From an uncultured Rhizobiaceae group bacterium (GTDB taxonomy: Bacteria; Pseudomonadota; Alphaproteobacteria; Rhizobiales; Rhizobiaceae), in contig CALHBJ010000001.1 in NCBI GenBank assembly GCA_937930845.1, positions 372,001 through 436,000 of the forward strand: a DNA stretch of 64,000 bases, given 5' to 3'. This document shows, piece by piece, positions 1-8,845 of this stretch (within the stretch, counting starts at the first letter, position 1; each line of letters starts with the position of its first letter). The notes beneath the pieces were generated by a model. That model worked only from the letters and a program-made list of their open reading frames with translations, did no database searches and was not told the origin of the DNA. A program made the translations under genes and the position numbers.

Positions 1-1042
1 GTTTGTTATTAGCCAGCGAAATATGGTTGAGCATTTCATTATAGTTTTCGGTGAATTGGGAAATCTCAGCCACAGGAATGAAACCGTCAGGCACATCACT
101 GCGCTGCAATTTGCGTTCACCAATGTTGGACTTCATGGCGGTGAGCAATTGCTCAATTGGCGACGCCAATGATTTCAGCAGGCCCGCAACCAATACGGCC
201 GTGAGGACCAAACCAATAAACAACGCTGCGAAAATTCCCCGGCTGTCACGCAGCACCTTGGCGTATAATTCAGAAACGGGTTGCGGGATCATCACGCCCC
301 AGCCTGGTCCTTTAACGGTGGTCAGACCGGCAATCATATCGTCTTTCAGGGCGGGTGAATAAAACTGTTCAACGCCGGTTTGGCCATCCATCATGCGCTT
401 AACGGCGGAAACGGCTGCGATATTTTTACGTGCTTTTACCCAATCTGGATTGGGGTGCGACAGGATATTGCCAACAGGGTCGACAATGGCCGCATGGCCC
501 TTTTTGCCAAAGGTGATGGACTTGCCGATTTCTACAAAATATCGCGTGGATACAACCGCAATGGCCAATTTATTGCCATGCTGCCGGACCCCAAGAATGA
601 TGTTATTGCCTTCAGGCCCACTTAATACCGGTGAAAATGCTGTTCTGCCGGCCCGCACGGCATTTTTTGCGACATTGAGAAGCTCTTTCGTCACTGCCAT
701 TTTATTGGCACCATCGCGTACATCTGTGCGCGCCACGACCTGGCCGGTGCTTTGGTCAACAATCAACACGCACATCAGGTTGATACTCGACATTAGTGCC
801 TCAAGATTGGGCACTGGCTGTTTGTTCAAGAGCGCTACCGATACGGAATCAAACGTACCCACCAGGTCCGTGTGATAACGATCCAGCGCCATGGCCACAT
901 TTTGTGCCAACAGCAGATGCTGTTCCTTTACGTCTGCAAATTCACGTTCCAGACCGTTCTTATAGGACAACCAGCCAAAAATGGCTGACGGCACCAAGGT
1001 GGCGATGAGGAATGCCAAGACGAGTAGAGTTCTGATGCGCAT
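1..1042 (-). CDS. Membrane sensor with double Cache domain and HAMP (C-terminus cut by window edge)
   Basis: Reading the minus strand from the ATG at 1042 gives about 347 open codons that run off the window, so the output domain is missing. The N-terminus (MRIRTLLVLAFLIATLVPSA) is an uncleaved signal anchor. A periplasmic region of about 240 residues follows with dCache-like features, for example VLIVDQSTGQVVARTDVRDG and HAAIVDPVGNILSHPNPDW. A second membrane helix lies near residues 268-292, then a HAMP-like segment (SLASPIEQLLTAMKSNVGER). Such proteins bind a small ligand outside and signal to a kinase, chemotaxis, GGDEF or EAL output. The GGDEF/EAL neighbour makes a c-di-GMP output plausible, but this is inference. 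Confidence 0.8.
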   Translation of the reverse strand, partial: MRIRTLLVLAFLIATLVPSAIFGWLSYKNGLEREFADVKEQHLLLAQNVAMALDRYHTDLVGTFDSVSVALLNKQPVPNLEALMSSINLMCVLIVDQSTGQVVARTDVRDGANKMAVTKELLNVAKNAVRAGRTAFSPVLSGPEGNNIILGVRQHGNKLAIAVVSTRYFVEIGKSITFGKKGHAAIVDPVGNILSHPNPDWVKARKNIAAVSAVKRMMDGQTGVEQFYSPALKDDMIAGLTTVKGPGWGVMIPQPVSELYAKVLRDSRGIFAALFIGLVLTAVLVAGLLKSLASPIEQLLTAMKSNIGERKLQRSDVPDGFIPVAEISQFTENYNEMLNHISLANNK

Positions 1043-1170
1043 GCGAATATCCCTGTTCGCATCAGCATGGATGAACCCGGTAGGCATTGAGTTAACTGCG
1101 TAATTTCGATTGACCCTGGAGTTAACACCAGGTTTCCGCACGTCTAAAAATTGTACCGAAAGCCGAACCG

Positions 1171-4152
1171 TCAGGCCACATTACTGGCCACATTACTGGT
1201 AAGCTGGGCACTTTCTTCGCTTTCGGCCAGTGGCTGATATTCATACAAATGCGGCGCTGCGCCATTGGTACGCACAAACAGCGCCATCCATTCGCTCATC
1301 ACGGCGGATGGCATTGGTTTGGAGATGAAATAGCCCTGCATTTCGTCACAGCCGGTGGTACGAAGGAATTCACATTCGTGTTCGTCTTCCACCCCTTCAA
1401 CAACGACCTTAAGCCCCAGACAATGGGCCATCACCGTGACCGCACTCACCATGGTTGCATTGGCATGGTTGGCATGGACATTGGAGACGAAAGACCGGTC
1501 GATTTTGACCACATCGGGATGCAGGCGCTGCAAATAGGTCAAAGAGGCCTGACCCGTGCCAAAATCATCCAGCGCGATCAACACGCCCAATTGTTGCAGC
1601 CGCTTCAACTGAGGGGCCGCGACTTCAACATCCGCCATCTTCGAAGTCTCGGTGACTTCAATCTGCACTCTGGACGGTGAGAACCGCACGGATTTGATGG
1701 CGTCAAAGACTTTGTCCATGAATTCGATGTCGGAGAACTGGGTCGCCGAAATATTGATGGAAATTTTTGGCAGTGAAACACCCGTATCATCCCAAATCTG
1801 CATCTGTTTCAATGCAGCCTGCAAAACCCACATGTCGATTTCAGCAATCAGGGAAGACTGTTCGGCAATACCGATTATCTGGTCAATGCGAACGCTGGAA
1901 AGACGGCGGTTGGTACAACGCAACAGGGATTCTGCCGCCGACAGAGCGCCGGTTTTCAAATCCACGATGGGCTGGAAAAACAATTCGAACTCATCACGCT
2001 GGAGTGCTTCACGAATGCCCGCTTCGATATCGAGACGGCGCTGGGATTCCTGAATCATTTTCGCATTGTAGAAGCTATAGCCGTCGGCTGCGCCCTCTTC
2101 CTCCGCGCGCCGCATGGCAACGCCCGCATTGCGGGTCAAAATGGCAGCCGTGCCGCCATTGTCCGGGAACATGGCGATCCCGGCGTGGCAGGAAACATAA
2201 ACATCCTGTTTGTTGACAATGAACGGCTTGCGCACGTCTTCCAAGAGGCGGTTGACCAGGCGCGCAACGTCTTCACGGCTGTCGATCTGAGAAACGCTGA
2301 TCAAAAACTCACCCGTGCTGGCCAGCGAAATCAGATTGTGCCGTTCGTTCAAACGGCTTTCAAAACGGTGTTTGATGGCGCGGGTCAGGTCTTCCGACGC
2401 GGCCTCACCTAACGCTTCCAGGAGATAGCTCCATGTCGCCACGGAGATTTGCACCACTGCCGATGGCTGGCTGCGCATTTGAGACAAGTGAAGGCTGCGA
2501 TCAATGCCCGCCATGAATTCGGAAATATCCGCCACCAGTGCAGAAGAAGGTGAAGGAAGAGACGCCGATTGCGTGGCCTGTGCCCTTTGGACAATTGGCA
2601 AACTCTTCTGTTCGGCCCCGCCACTGGCGCTAATCACCTGGGCTGCCTGAGTCTGGTCCAAGCCTTCGCGCCAAAGCACATTGCGGTTTCCGCCTGCGGT
2701 TTTGGCGTGATCAAGCGCCTGCTCGCAATGATTGATATGGGTGTGGGCCGCGATGGCTGCACCGGTCCCGCTGGCAATCCCCAGGCTGATGGAAAGCGAT
2801 GTGTCACCGGGAAGCAGCTTGCTGCTTTGGCCAGACACCTGATTGCGCAGTTTCTCGGCCAATTCGCAAGCTCTTGCTTCGTCACAGCCTGGCAATGTGA
2901 TGCAAAATTCAACGCTGCTGTAACGCCCCACAAAACCTGTTTCGCCTGCAACGCTTTTGAGACATTCAGCAACACCGGCAACGACCTGATCTCCCGCCGC
3001 AATGCCATGGTGTTCGTTGATTGTCTGTAGTCGGTCAATATTGACCATGAGGGTGGCAACGGGTTTGTCCTGATCCGATTTACGTTCCAGTTCGTTCGTC
3101 AATTGCTGGAAATAGGCACGGCGATTGAGACAACCGGTGAGAACATCGTGGCGACTCACATAGGTGAGTTCCCGCCCTCGTTGCGCTGCTTCTTTTTCCA
3201 CAAGGCGCAATTTTTCAGAGACCTTTTCCAGCTCCTCACGATCACGCTTGGTGCGGGTCATGTCGGTCAGCGTCACAATTGCGCCAATGACCTTATCCTT
3301 CTCGTCGGCGATCACCGTGGCATTGACGTTGAAATTGTGAATAGCACCATCATGGGTGCGCAGGCTTAGAGCCCCTTCACGCATTTCGCGATTTTCGCGG
3401 ATGGCGGTGTGCCAGGGATATCCACCAGCTTGTGCCCGGCCATCTCGCATTCGCCAGGACATCGTGTTGATTTTACGCCCTAATTCTGGCTCATGCCCTT
3501 TGCCACAGATGGCGGCGAAGGATTGATTGACGAGCAGAATCCGTTCTTTTTCGTCAAGAATGATTACGCCTTCGCTTAGCGTATCGAACGATTTTTGAAC
3601 GCGCTCCGGGATCACACGACCGGGATCAAGTTCATGAAGAGTGCGGCGCAGGATGAAGAAATACCCGGCAAATCCGGCCCCCATCAGATAAAGGAGGAAG
3701 AGAAGCAGTGTTACGGGAATTCCCAGCAGGCGGCTTCCGGTTGTCGCAGGCCCAAAGGACAATTCAATCGCCCCTTGCAACCCTTCCGCGCCATATAGTG
3801 GCACCGTCACATGGGTCGGCGTGGATTTTCCATCCTCACTGGCCACCCAGTGTTTTTCGTGATCGCCCGATGATACGACAATGGAACCATCGGCAAGCCG
3901 AAACGCGCTGGAAAATACATCATCATTGCGTTCGACGATGGCTTCCAGTGTATCACGCAATACCACATCATCATTGCGGTTTGCCGCATTCGCCAATTGT
4001 ACGGCGATGGATTCCGCCACTTTGGCACGGGATTCAAGTTCTGCGCGATGACCGTCCGGCATAAGACCCATTAAATAGGCCGTCAGCGCCAGGGCAAGCG
4101 TAACAGATACCAAGCCAAAGCTCAGCCAAAATGTGGGCTTGAATCGTTTCAT
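1171..4152 (-). CDS. Membrane PAS-GGDEF-GGDEF-EAL protein, probable c-di-GMP phosphodiesterase
   Basis: Two membrane helices (about residues 9-30 and 145-168) flank a periplasmic sensor. A PAS domain (about 185-300), a short coiled coil, two GGDEF-like domains (about 335-495 and 540-695) and an EAL domain (about 705-960) follow. Both GGDEF sites are broken: YSSVEF at 411-416 and STGEF near 612. The EAL domain keeps the catalytic set (ESLLR at 741, DDFGTG, KIDRSF, VEGVED, QGY). I therefore infer a phosphodiesterase with regulatory GGDEF folds. Its ATG overlaps the stop of the upstream surface-protein gene (ATGA), so the two should be coupled. The C-terminus carries a small SNVA-SNVA duplication. 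Confidence 0.9.
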   Translation of the reverse strand: MKRFKPTFWLSFGLVSVTLALALTAYLMGLMPDGHRAELESRAKVAESIAVQLANAANRNDDVVLRDTLEAIVERNDDVFSSAFRLADGSIVVSSGDHEKHWVASEDGKSTPTHVTVPLYGAEGLQGAIELSFGPATTGSRLLGIPVTLLLFLLYLMGAGFAGYFFILRRTLHELDPGRVIPERVQKSFDTLSEGVIILDEKERILLVNQSFAAICGKGHEPELGRKINTMSWRMRDGRAQAGGYPWHTAIRENREMREGALSLRTHDGAIHNFNVNATVIADEKDKVIGAIVTLTDMTRTKRDREELEKVSEKLRLVEKEAAQRGRELTYVSRHDVLTGCLNRRAYFQQLTNELERKSDQDKPVATLMVNIDRLQTINEHHGIAAGDQVVAGVAECLKSVAGETGFVGRYSSVEFCITLPGCDEARACELAEKLRNQVSGQSSKLLPGDTSLSISLGIASGTGAAIAAHTHINHCEQALDHAKTAGGNRNVLWREGLDQTQAAQVISASGGAEQKSLPIVQRAQATQSASLPSPSSALVADISEFMAGIDRSLHLSQMRSQPSAVVQISVATWSYLLEALGEAASEDLTRAIKHRFESRLNERHNLISLASTGEFLISVSQIDSREDVARLVNRLLEDVRKPFIVNKQDVYVSCHAGIAMFPDNGGTAAILTRNAGVAMRRAEEEGAADGYSFYNAKMIQESQRRLDIEAGIREALQRDEFELFFQPIVDLKTGALSAAESLLRCTNRRLSSVRIDQIIGIAEQSSLIAEIDMWVLQAALKQMQIWDDTGVSLPKISINISATQFSDIEFMDKVFDAIKSVRFSPSRVQIEVTETSKMADVEVAAPQLKRLQQLGVLIALDDFGTGQASLTYLQRLHPDVVKIDRSFVSNVHANHANATMVSAVTVMAHCLGLKVVVEGVEDEHECEFLRTTGCDEMQGYFISKPMPSAVMSEWMALFVRTNGAAPHLYEYQPLAESEESAQLTSNVASNVA

Positions 4153-7097
4153 CAGGCCGTTTCCTCTTTCACGCGGGCACGTGCGTCTTGAACATGACTC
4201 AACATCATCTCAACATCGGTGTGTTCTTCATCCTCATTCTCGTCCTTGCGTCCGGTGACGATTGAAATCGGATCATAGCGTCCCCAGGCTGGCATTGCCG
4301 ACATGAGCGCCGCGGCAATTGCACCACCTCTTAAAATAAACGTCACGCCACCCACCGACAGGAAGGAGCCAAACGCGAACGTCACTTTAGCGGCCGCAAC
4401 GTCAATAAAGTGTTCAGGTTGGCGCAACTCTTCGCCGGTTCGTTCCAAATCCCGACTCAAGGCCGATTGATCGACCTGGGTAAATTTATAGTCAAACAGG
4501 GATGGCCTTTCCAAAATCGGCTCATCCGTGCCATCAACACTGACGTCCACTGGTGCAGGCGGCGCGATGGGTTCTGGCTGCGGCACGGGCACGATGACTG
4601 CGGGCGCCAATGCCGGAGCAGCGGGCGCACTTGGTAATGCCGGAGGTGGAGTGCCAGAATCGCCCTCAACCACCGGGCCTGAAGTCGTTTCCTGTGGCTC
4701 CACTTCCAGTTCGGCCTCTTCTTCTTCCGGGTCCGGCTCAGGTTCCTCTGGAGTTGGCCCAGTAGTGGGCACGACTGGCCCACCTGTCCCCGGATCTGGC
4801 TCAGGGTCGGGATCAGGAACGGGTGGTGTCCATGTGGTGTTGATGATAATCGACATTGCCGCAGGCGCAGGGCTTTCACCCCCACTGCTGTCTATCACCG
4901 TGTAGGAAAAACTTGCCGCGCTGACAGGACCAGTGGGATTGGGCGAAGGGGTATAGGTGAGAGTGGTCAGTTCAGCCGGGCTTAAGACAGTGTTTTCTGT
5001 CACGTTCACACCATTCGAATGGGTCAGCGCGCCGCCATCCAAAGACAAGCCCGTCAGCCGTACAGAAGCAAGACTGTCCCCCTCTTCGTCGCTAAAGCCA
5101 AACTCACTGATGGAAAAGATGTAGGGGCCGCCTTGATTGACCGTCACCGCACCGCCTGTAGCCACGGGTACGTCGTTGACCGGGTTCACCGTGATATCCA
5201 TGGCGGCAGAGGCTGTGCCCACGCCGCCAGCATCATCGGTCACCGTATAGATAAAGCTTGCATTGCCCGTTGGATTGCTGGACGCGCTATAGGTCAGGCT
5301 GGCCAGTTGGGCCAGCGTCAGTGTGGTATTCTCCGTCACCAATGTACCGCCCGAATGGGTCAGTGTGCCCCCGGCCAGGGACAGGCCTGTCAGGGTGACA
5401 GAGGCGAGGCCATGGCCTTCTTCATCGGTAAAGCCAAACTCACCGGCGGCAAACACATGGGTTTCGCCCTCATCCACAGCCACCGCACCACCGGTGGCGA
5501 CAGGGGCGTCATTGATGTTGCGAACATCCACGCTGAATGACTGGTTATCAACCCCGCCGCGGCCATCGGACACTTCGACATAGACCGTATAGAGATTGTT
5601 GAAATTGGAATCGGTGGGGTTCTCAAAATCAGGTGGGGTAATGAAACTCAACACACCCGTATCGGCATCGATCGTAAACTTGTCTCGATCAAGCCCACCT
5701 TCAATCGAGAATGTCAGATCATCGCCGTCAGGGTCTGTTGCCGTTACAACAGCCGCCATGGTCTGATTTTCATCCACTGTTGGAATAACGATAAATGCAC
5801 CACCATAGGATGTGATGACGGGGCCGTTGTTTGGCCCTGGCGTGCCATCGTCACCAATCAGGCGAAACAGAACATCGTGATTGTTCTTGGGGTTGCCATT
5901 GTCCCTGTACTGCGCACCGTTTGCGTAGTCATCATCTTTCTCCACTGCCAGTTCAACCCTGTCTGGCGGCAGGTCTGCAGACACGATGAAGAAATAGGTT
6001 TGACCGGAATTCAGGGTGGCCGGGGTGTTAAATGTAATCGAAGTCCAGTCGTAACTCGTACCAATGCCACTAATTGGAATGAAACCGGTTGCAATGTCTG
6101 CCCCGGAAAATGTTTCTCTTATTGAAACGATGACATTTTGAGGAGGTGTACCATTGTCTTTTCGCAGCACCAATTCGATTTCACTAACATCATAAGTTCC
6201 GCCACCTGAATCATGGGAAAATGTCTGACCGATGATGCTGTTGAGGCCAATTTCCTCATCATCGGAAATGTCATCAAAATCTACGTCATGTTCCTCGAGG
6301 ACGACCGGAGCCAATGATCCAAACCAACGATTGCCCAAGGAATAGGAACTGGCCTCGATTGATCCGGTGTGCAATTCCAAGTCCCAGTCACCGCCCAGAT
6401 CGCTGTGGCCGGTCACATCATCACTGGCGGCAATGTCTGCGCCAGTCAGTTGCGCAAGAACATCAACGGCATTTCGACCAAGCTCTCCGCCACCAAAGTC
6501 ACACCCATAGATCAGGATATCGCCGGTTTCCGCCAGTGCATCGCCAATAAGGGCCAGTTGAGCTTTGTAACGCTCGCTCATGGAGCCGATTGTGAGATCA
6601 GCCGTTCCAAGCTGTAGAGCACCTTCGCTGCCGTGACTGATCAGATGAACCGCATCAATATCGGTTCTGAATGCCAGGGCTTCCGCGATCTGGCTGATGC
6701 CATCGCGGCCTTCATCGAGCAGAATGATTTCCGTGCCACTCGGCAGAGCTGCAACCAAGGCATCCAGATTGGGCACATCGTGGGCGATGAAGGCAATCTC
6801 GACACTCGTGCCCACCGGGTCCGGCAATGGACCGCTATCGGCCAATTCGATGTCGGAAATGATTGAGAGCGCAGCCGGTGCAGGCGCATCGACCGGTGCC
6901 GAGCCGAATTGCGCTTCAATGAAGGCATCGGCCAGGCTTTGGTGCGTGGCTTCGTGCACGGCATCAGTGGCGGTTTCGACGGCCGCCGCATCCAACAGAA
7001 TGCGCGGCTCAAGCGGGCGCATCAACGGGCGAGAAGGCGCAAGGGGGGCGTTAACAGCAGCCGCCGCTTTAGTCCTTCCCCAACCTAATCGCTTCAT
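4152..7097 (-). CDS. LEPR-XLL / DUF4347 / cadherin-like surface protein
   Basis: This is a 981-residue protein from the ATG at 7097; a TTG eight codons upstream is the alternative. It starts with the LEPR-XLL motif (PLEPRILLDAAA, about residues 28-39), which marks a class of secreted giant proteins. A DUF4347 domain (about 97-265, LISHGSEGALQLG) follows, then a jelly-roll-like anchor region, a cadherin-type repeat (VTATDPDGDDLTFSI) and two near-identical cadherin-like repeats beginning with APVATGGAV. After a long Pro/Glu/Asp-rich linker comes a hydrophobic segment near residues 905-935 and a charged cytoplasmic-looking tail. The architecture suggests a cell-surface or biofilm protein anchored at the C-terminus. 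Its stop overlaps the start of the downstream PDE gene. Confidence 0.85.
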   Translation of the reverse strand: MKRLGWGRTKAAAAVNAPLAPSRPLMRPLEPRILLDAAAVETATDAVHEATHQSLADAFIEAQFGSAPVDAPAPAALSIISDIELADSGPLPDPVGTSVEIAFIAHDVPNLDALVAALPSGTEIILLDEGRDGISQIAEALAFRTDIDAVHLISHGSEGALQLGTADLTIGSMSERYKAQLALIGDALAETGDILIYGCDFGGGELGRNAVDVLAQLTGADIAASDDVTGHSDLGGDWDLELHTGSIEASSYSLGNRWFGSLAPVVLEEHDVDFDDISDDEEIGLNSIIGQTFSHDSGGGTYDVSEIELVLRKDNGTPPQNVIVSIRETFSGADIATGFIPISGIGTSYDWTSITFNTPATLNSGQTYFFIVSADLPPDRVELAVEKDDDYANGAQYRDNGNPKNNHDVLFRLIGDDGTPGPNNGPVITSYGGAFIVIPTVDENQTMAAVVTATDPDGDDLTFSIEGGLDRDKFTIDADTGVLSFITPPDFENPTDSNFNNLYTVYVEVSDGRGGVDNQSFSVDVRNINDAPVATGGAVAVDEGETHVFAAGEFGFTDEEGHGLASVTLTGLSLAGGTLTHSGGTLVTENTTLTLAQLASLTYSASSNPTGNASFIYTVTDDAGGVGTASAAMDITVNPVNDVPVATGGAVTVNQGGPYIFSISEFGFSDEEGDSLASVRLTGLSLDGGALTHSNGVNVTENTVLSPAELTTLTYTPSPNPTGPVSAASFSYTVIDSSGGESPAPAAMSIIINTTWTPPVPDPDPEPDPGTGGPVVPTTGPTPEEPEPDPEEEEAELEVEPQETTSGPVVEGDSGTPPPALPSAPAAPALAPAVIVPVPQPEPIAPPAPVDVSVDGTDEPILERPSLFDYKFTQVDQSALSRDLERTGEELRQPEHFIDVAAAKVTFAFGSFLSVGGVTFILRGGAIAAALMSAMPAWGRYDPISIVTGRKDENEDEEHTDVEMMLSHVQDARARVKEETA

Positions 7098-7271
7098 TAC
7101 CCTTACCACTTCACTGCGCAATGTGCTGCGGAGTTAGAGCTGTCGAATGATCAACCCGGTGGAATAATGCAGCAATTTGCATTGCAGGCCGTTAATTCAG
7201 CAGCTTAGCAGCCCAGAATGTGGGATATTGACTAGTAGATTGTTAATTTTTTTCGACAAATCGCGTGCGCT

Positions 7272-7334
7272 TTTTGCCGGTGGCCATAGCGGCAAAATTT
7301 ATCGAGCCCGGATCGGCCCCAAAATTGGCCGATC
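7272..7334. repeat. Two perfect inverted repeats in the 7.1-7.4 kb gap
   Basis: The first has 8-bp arms GATCGGCC/GGCCGATC at 7311-7318 and 7327-7334. The second has arms TTTTGCCG/CGGCAAAA at 7272-7279 and 7290-7297. They lie 3' of the hydrolase-OsmC gene and upstream of the LEPR-XLL gene. Neither is followed by a clean U-tract on the minus strand, so they could be a weak terminator pair, mRNA 3'-end hairpins or protein-binding dyads. Confidence 0.5.
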
Positions 7335-7388
7335 ATCCGCGCGCGATTCTGGGCGCTACGGGGCAAATTTGCAGGAACGGCTGGAATC

Positions 7389-8630
7389 TCAGTCGGTGAG
7401 CGTTGTCGCAATGACCGAGCGCGCCAGCAGTGTTTTGTGGACCGGGCATTTGTCGGCGATTTCGAACAATTTTGCCCGAGCTTCCTCGGATATACCGCCT
7501 TCAACGGAGATGCGTCTTTCAAAACGGTCTATTCGGGTCTGGGATGCCTTCCTTTCGTCATCGCATTCGGCGCAGTCCTGTGAATGGACCTTGGCATGGG
7601 ATACTTCCACGCTGATGCGCCCCATATCGATTTTCTTGAAATCGTAATACATGCGCAAGGTCATGCCGGTGCAGGTCGCCAGGGCAATGGACAGGAAATC
7701 ATACGGAGACGGGCCGGTGTCCAATCCGCCGTAACTCACCGGTTCATCTGCAAACATCCGGTGTTTGCCAGCCAATACGGTCTGCTGAAACTTGCCCTCG
7801 CGGGTTTCCGTTACACGAACGCTCTCAACACTTTCAGCGACCCGGGGCGTGTCGGCTGGCAGATATCGATTGGCCCACCCGGCAATTACGGATGCCGCAT
7901 AGGCGGCATCTTCGGATTTCGACAACAGGTGGTCGGCCATATCCAGCGATACAAAGCTCTTGGGATGTTTGGCGGCACCAAAAATGGTCGACGCATTTTC
8001 AATGCCCACTGTTTGGTCGATGGGCGAATGCATCACCAGCAAAGGCTTGCGCAATTTCGCGATACGCTCTTCCAGTACAGTGGAGCGAACATCGTCAACA
8101 AATTGTTTTTCAATGGTAAATTCCCGCCCGGCCAGGGACACTTTTGCGGCCCCTGCTTTCTCGATTTCTTCGAGGCTGGAATGAAAATTGTGCAGAACGT
8201 GCCCGGTATCTGCGGGTGCGCCAATAGTGACCACGCCCTTCACTTCGGGAATGTCCGCAGCGACGGACAAAACCGCTGCTCCCCCCAGCGAATGGCCAAT
8301 GACCAAACTCGGCGCATCGTGGTTTTGGCGCAGATAATCGGCGGCGATCAGCAAGTCCTGGACGTTTGAGGAAAAATTCGTGTGGGCAAACTCGCCTTTT
8401 GATGAACCAAGGCCGGTGAAATCAAAACGCAATACGGCAATGCCCATGCGGGCCAGTTCAGCAGCGATTGCCCGTGCAGCCAGGATGTCCTTGGTGCAGG
8501 TGAAACAATGGGCAAACAAAGCCGTGGCGCGCACCGGACCAGCGGGAACGTCCAGACGGGCGGCAAGCATATCGCCATTGTGGCCGGGGAATTGGGTTTT
8601 GATTGTGGTGGCGTTCAAATGGGTCTGCAT
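7389..8630 (-). CDS. Alpha/beta hydrolase-OsmC fusion protein
   Basis: The start is the ATG at 8630 (MQTHLNATTIKTQF), since the upstream extension looks non-family. Residues 1-260 form an alpha/beta hydrolase with the nucleophile elbow GHSLGG and a late Asp/His pair (SPIDQT, MADHLL). Residues about 265-413 form an OsmC-type domain with both conserved cysteines (ATCTGMTLRMYY and KCPVHKTLL), as in thiol peroxidases of the OsmC/Ohr family. The fused two-domain form is a known family in proteobacteria. The substrate is unknown; a role in detoxifying organic hydroperoxides or acylated products is inference. It is transcribed away from the redox operon across a 215-bp gap. Confidence 0.9.
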   Translation of the reverse strand: MQTHLNATTIKTQFPGHNGDMLAARLDVPAGPVRATALFAHCFTCTKDILAARAIAAELARMGIAVLRFDFTGLGSSKGEFAHTNFSSNVQDLLIAADYLRQNHDAPSLVIGHSLGGAAVLSVAADIPEVKGVVTIGAPADTGHVLHNFHSSLEEIEKAGAAKVSLAGREFTIEKQFVDDVRSTVLEERIAKLRKPLLVMHSPIDQTVGIENASTIFGAAKHPKSFVSLDMADHLLSKSEDAAYAASVIAGWANRYLPADTPRVAESVESVRVTETREGKFQQTVLAGKHRMFADEPVSYGGLDTGPSPYDFLSIALATCTGMTLRMYYDFKKIDMGRISVEVSHAKVHSQDCAECDDERKASQTRIDRFERRISVEGGISEEARAKLFEIADKCPVHKTLLARSVIATTLTD

Positions 8631-8755
8631 GGGCGACTGACTCGTGGTTGGTCTTTTGATATTTTTGTGCTGCCAGATTGGCAAAGTTAATCAAAGACGC
8701 AAGGGGCAGGCATTTTTCACAGAACACATGTTTGTGTGCTGTGGGGGGCAATGGA

Positions 8756-8795
8756 TTGAAGATACAATCAAATGGGAGTTTGATCTTCAACTCCC
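8756..8795 (+). promoter_or_regulatory. Leader with two mutually exclusive hairpins before the redox operon
   Basis: Hairpin A pairs TTGAAG (8756-8761) and ATCAAA (8767-8772) with TTTGAT (8779-8784) and CTTCAA (8785-8790), with a 5-nt bulge and a GC-poor stem of 12 pairs. Hairpin B pairs GGGAGTT (8774-8780) with AACTCCC (8789-8795) perfectly across an 8-nt loop. The two use the same bases and cannot form together. They end 50 bp before the operon's first start codon. They may be a switchable RNA leader or simply overlapping operator dyads. Confidence 0.45.
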
Positions 8796-8845
8796 GGTTG
8801 CCCAAACTAGGCGCAACACACTCTGGTGCCGTTACAGGATTCGCA

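Noticed and set aside
5019-5540. Repetitive plus-strand open frame inside the surface-protein gene
   Set aside because: It is the complement of the two near-identical cadherin-like repeats, not a separate gene.
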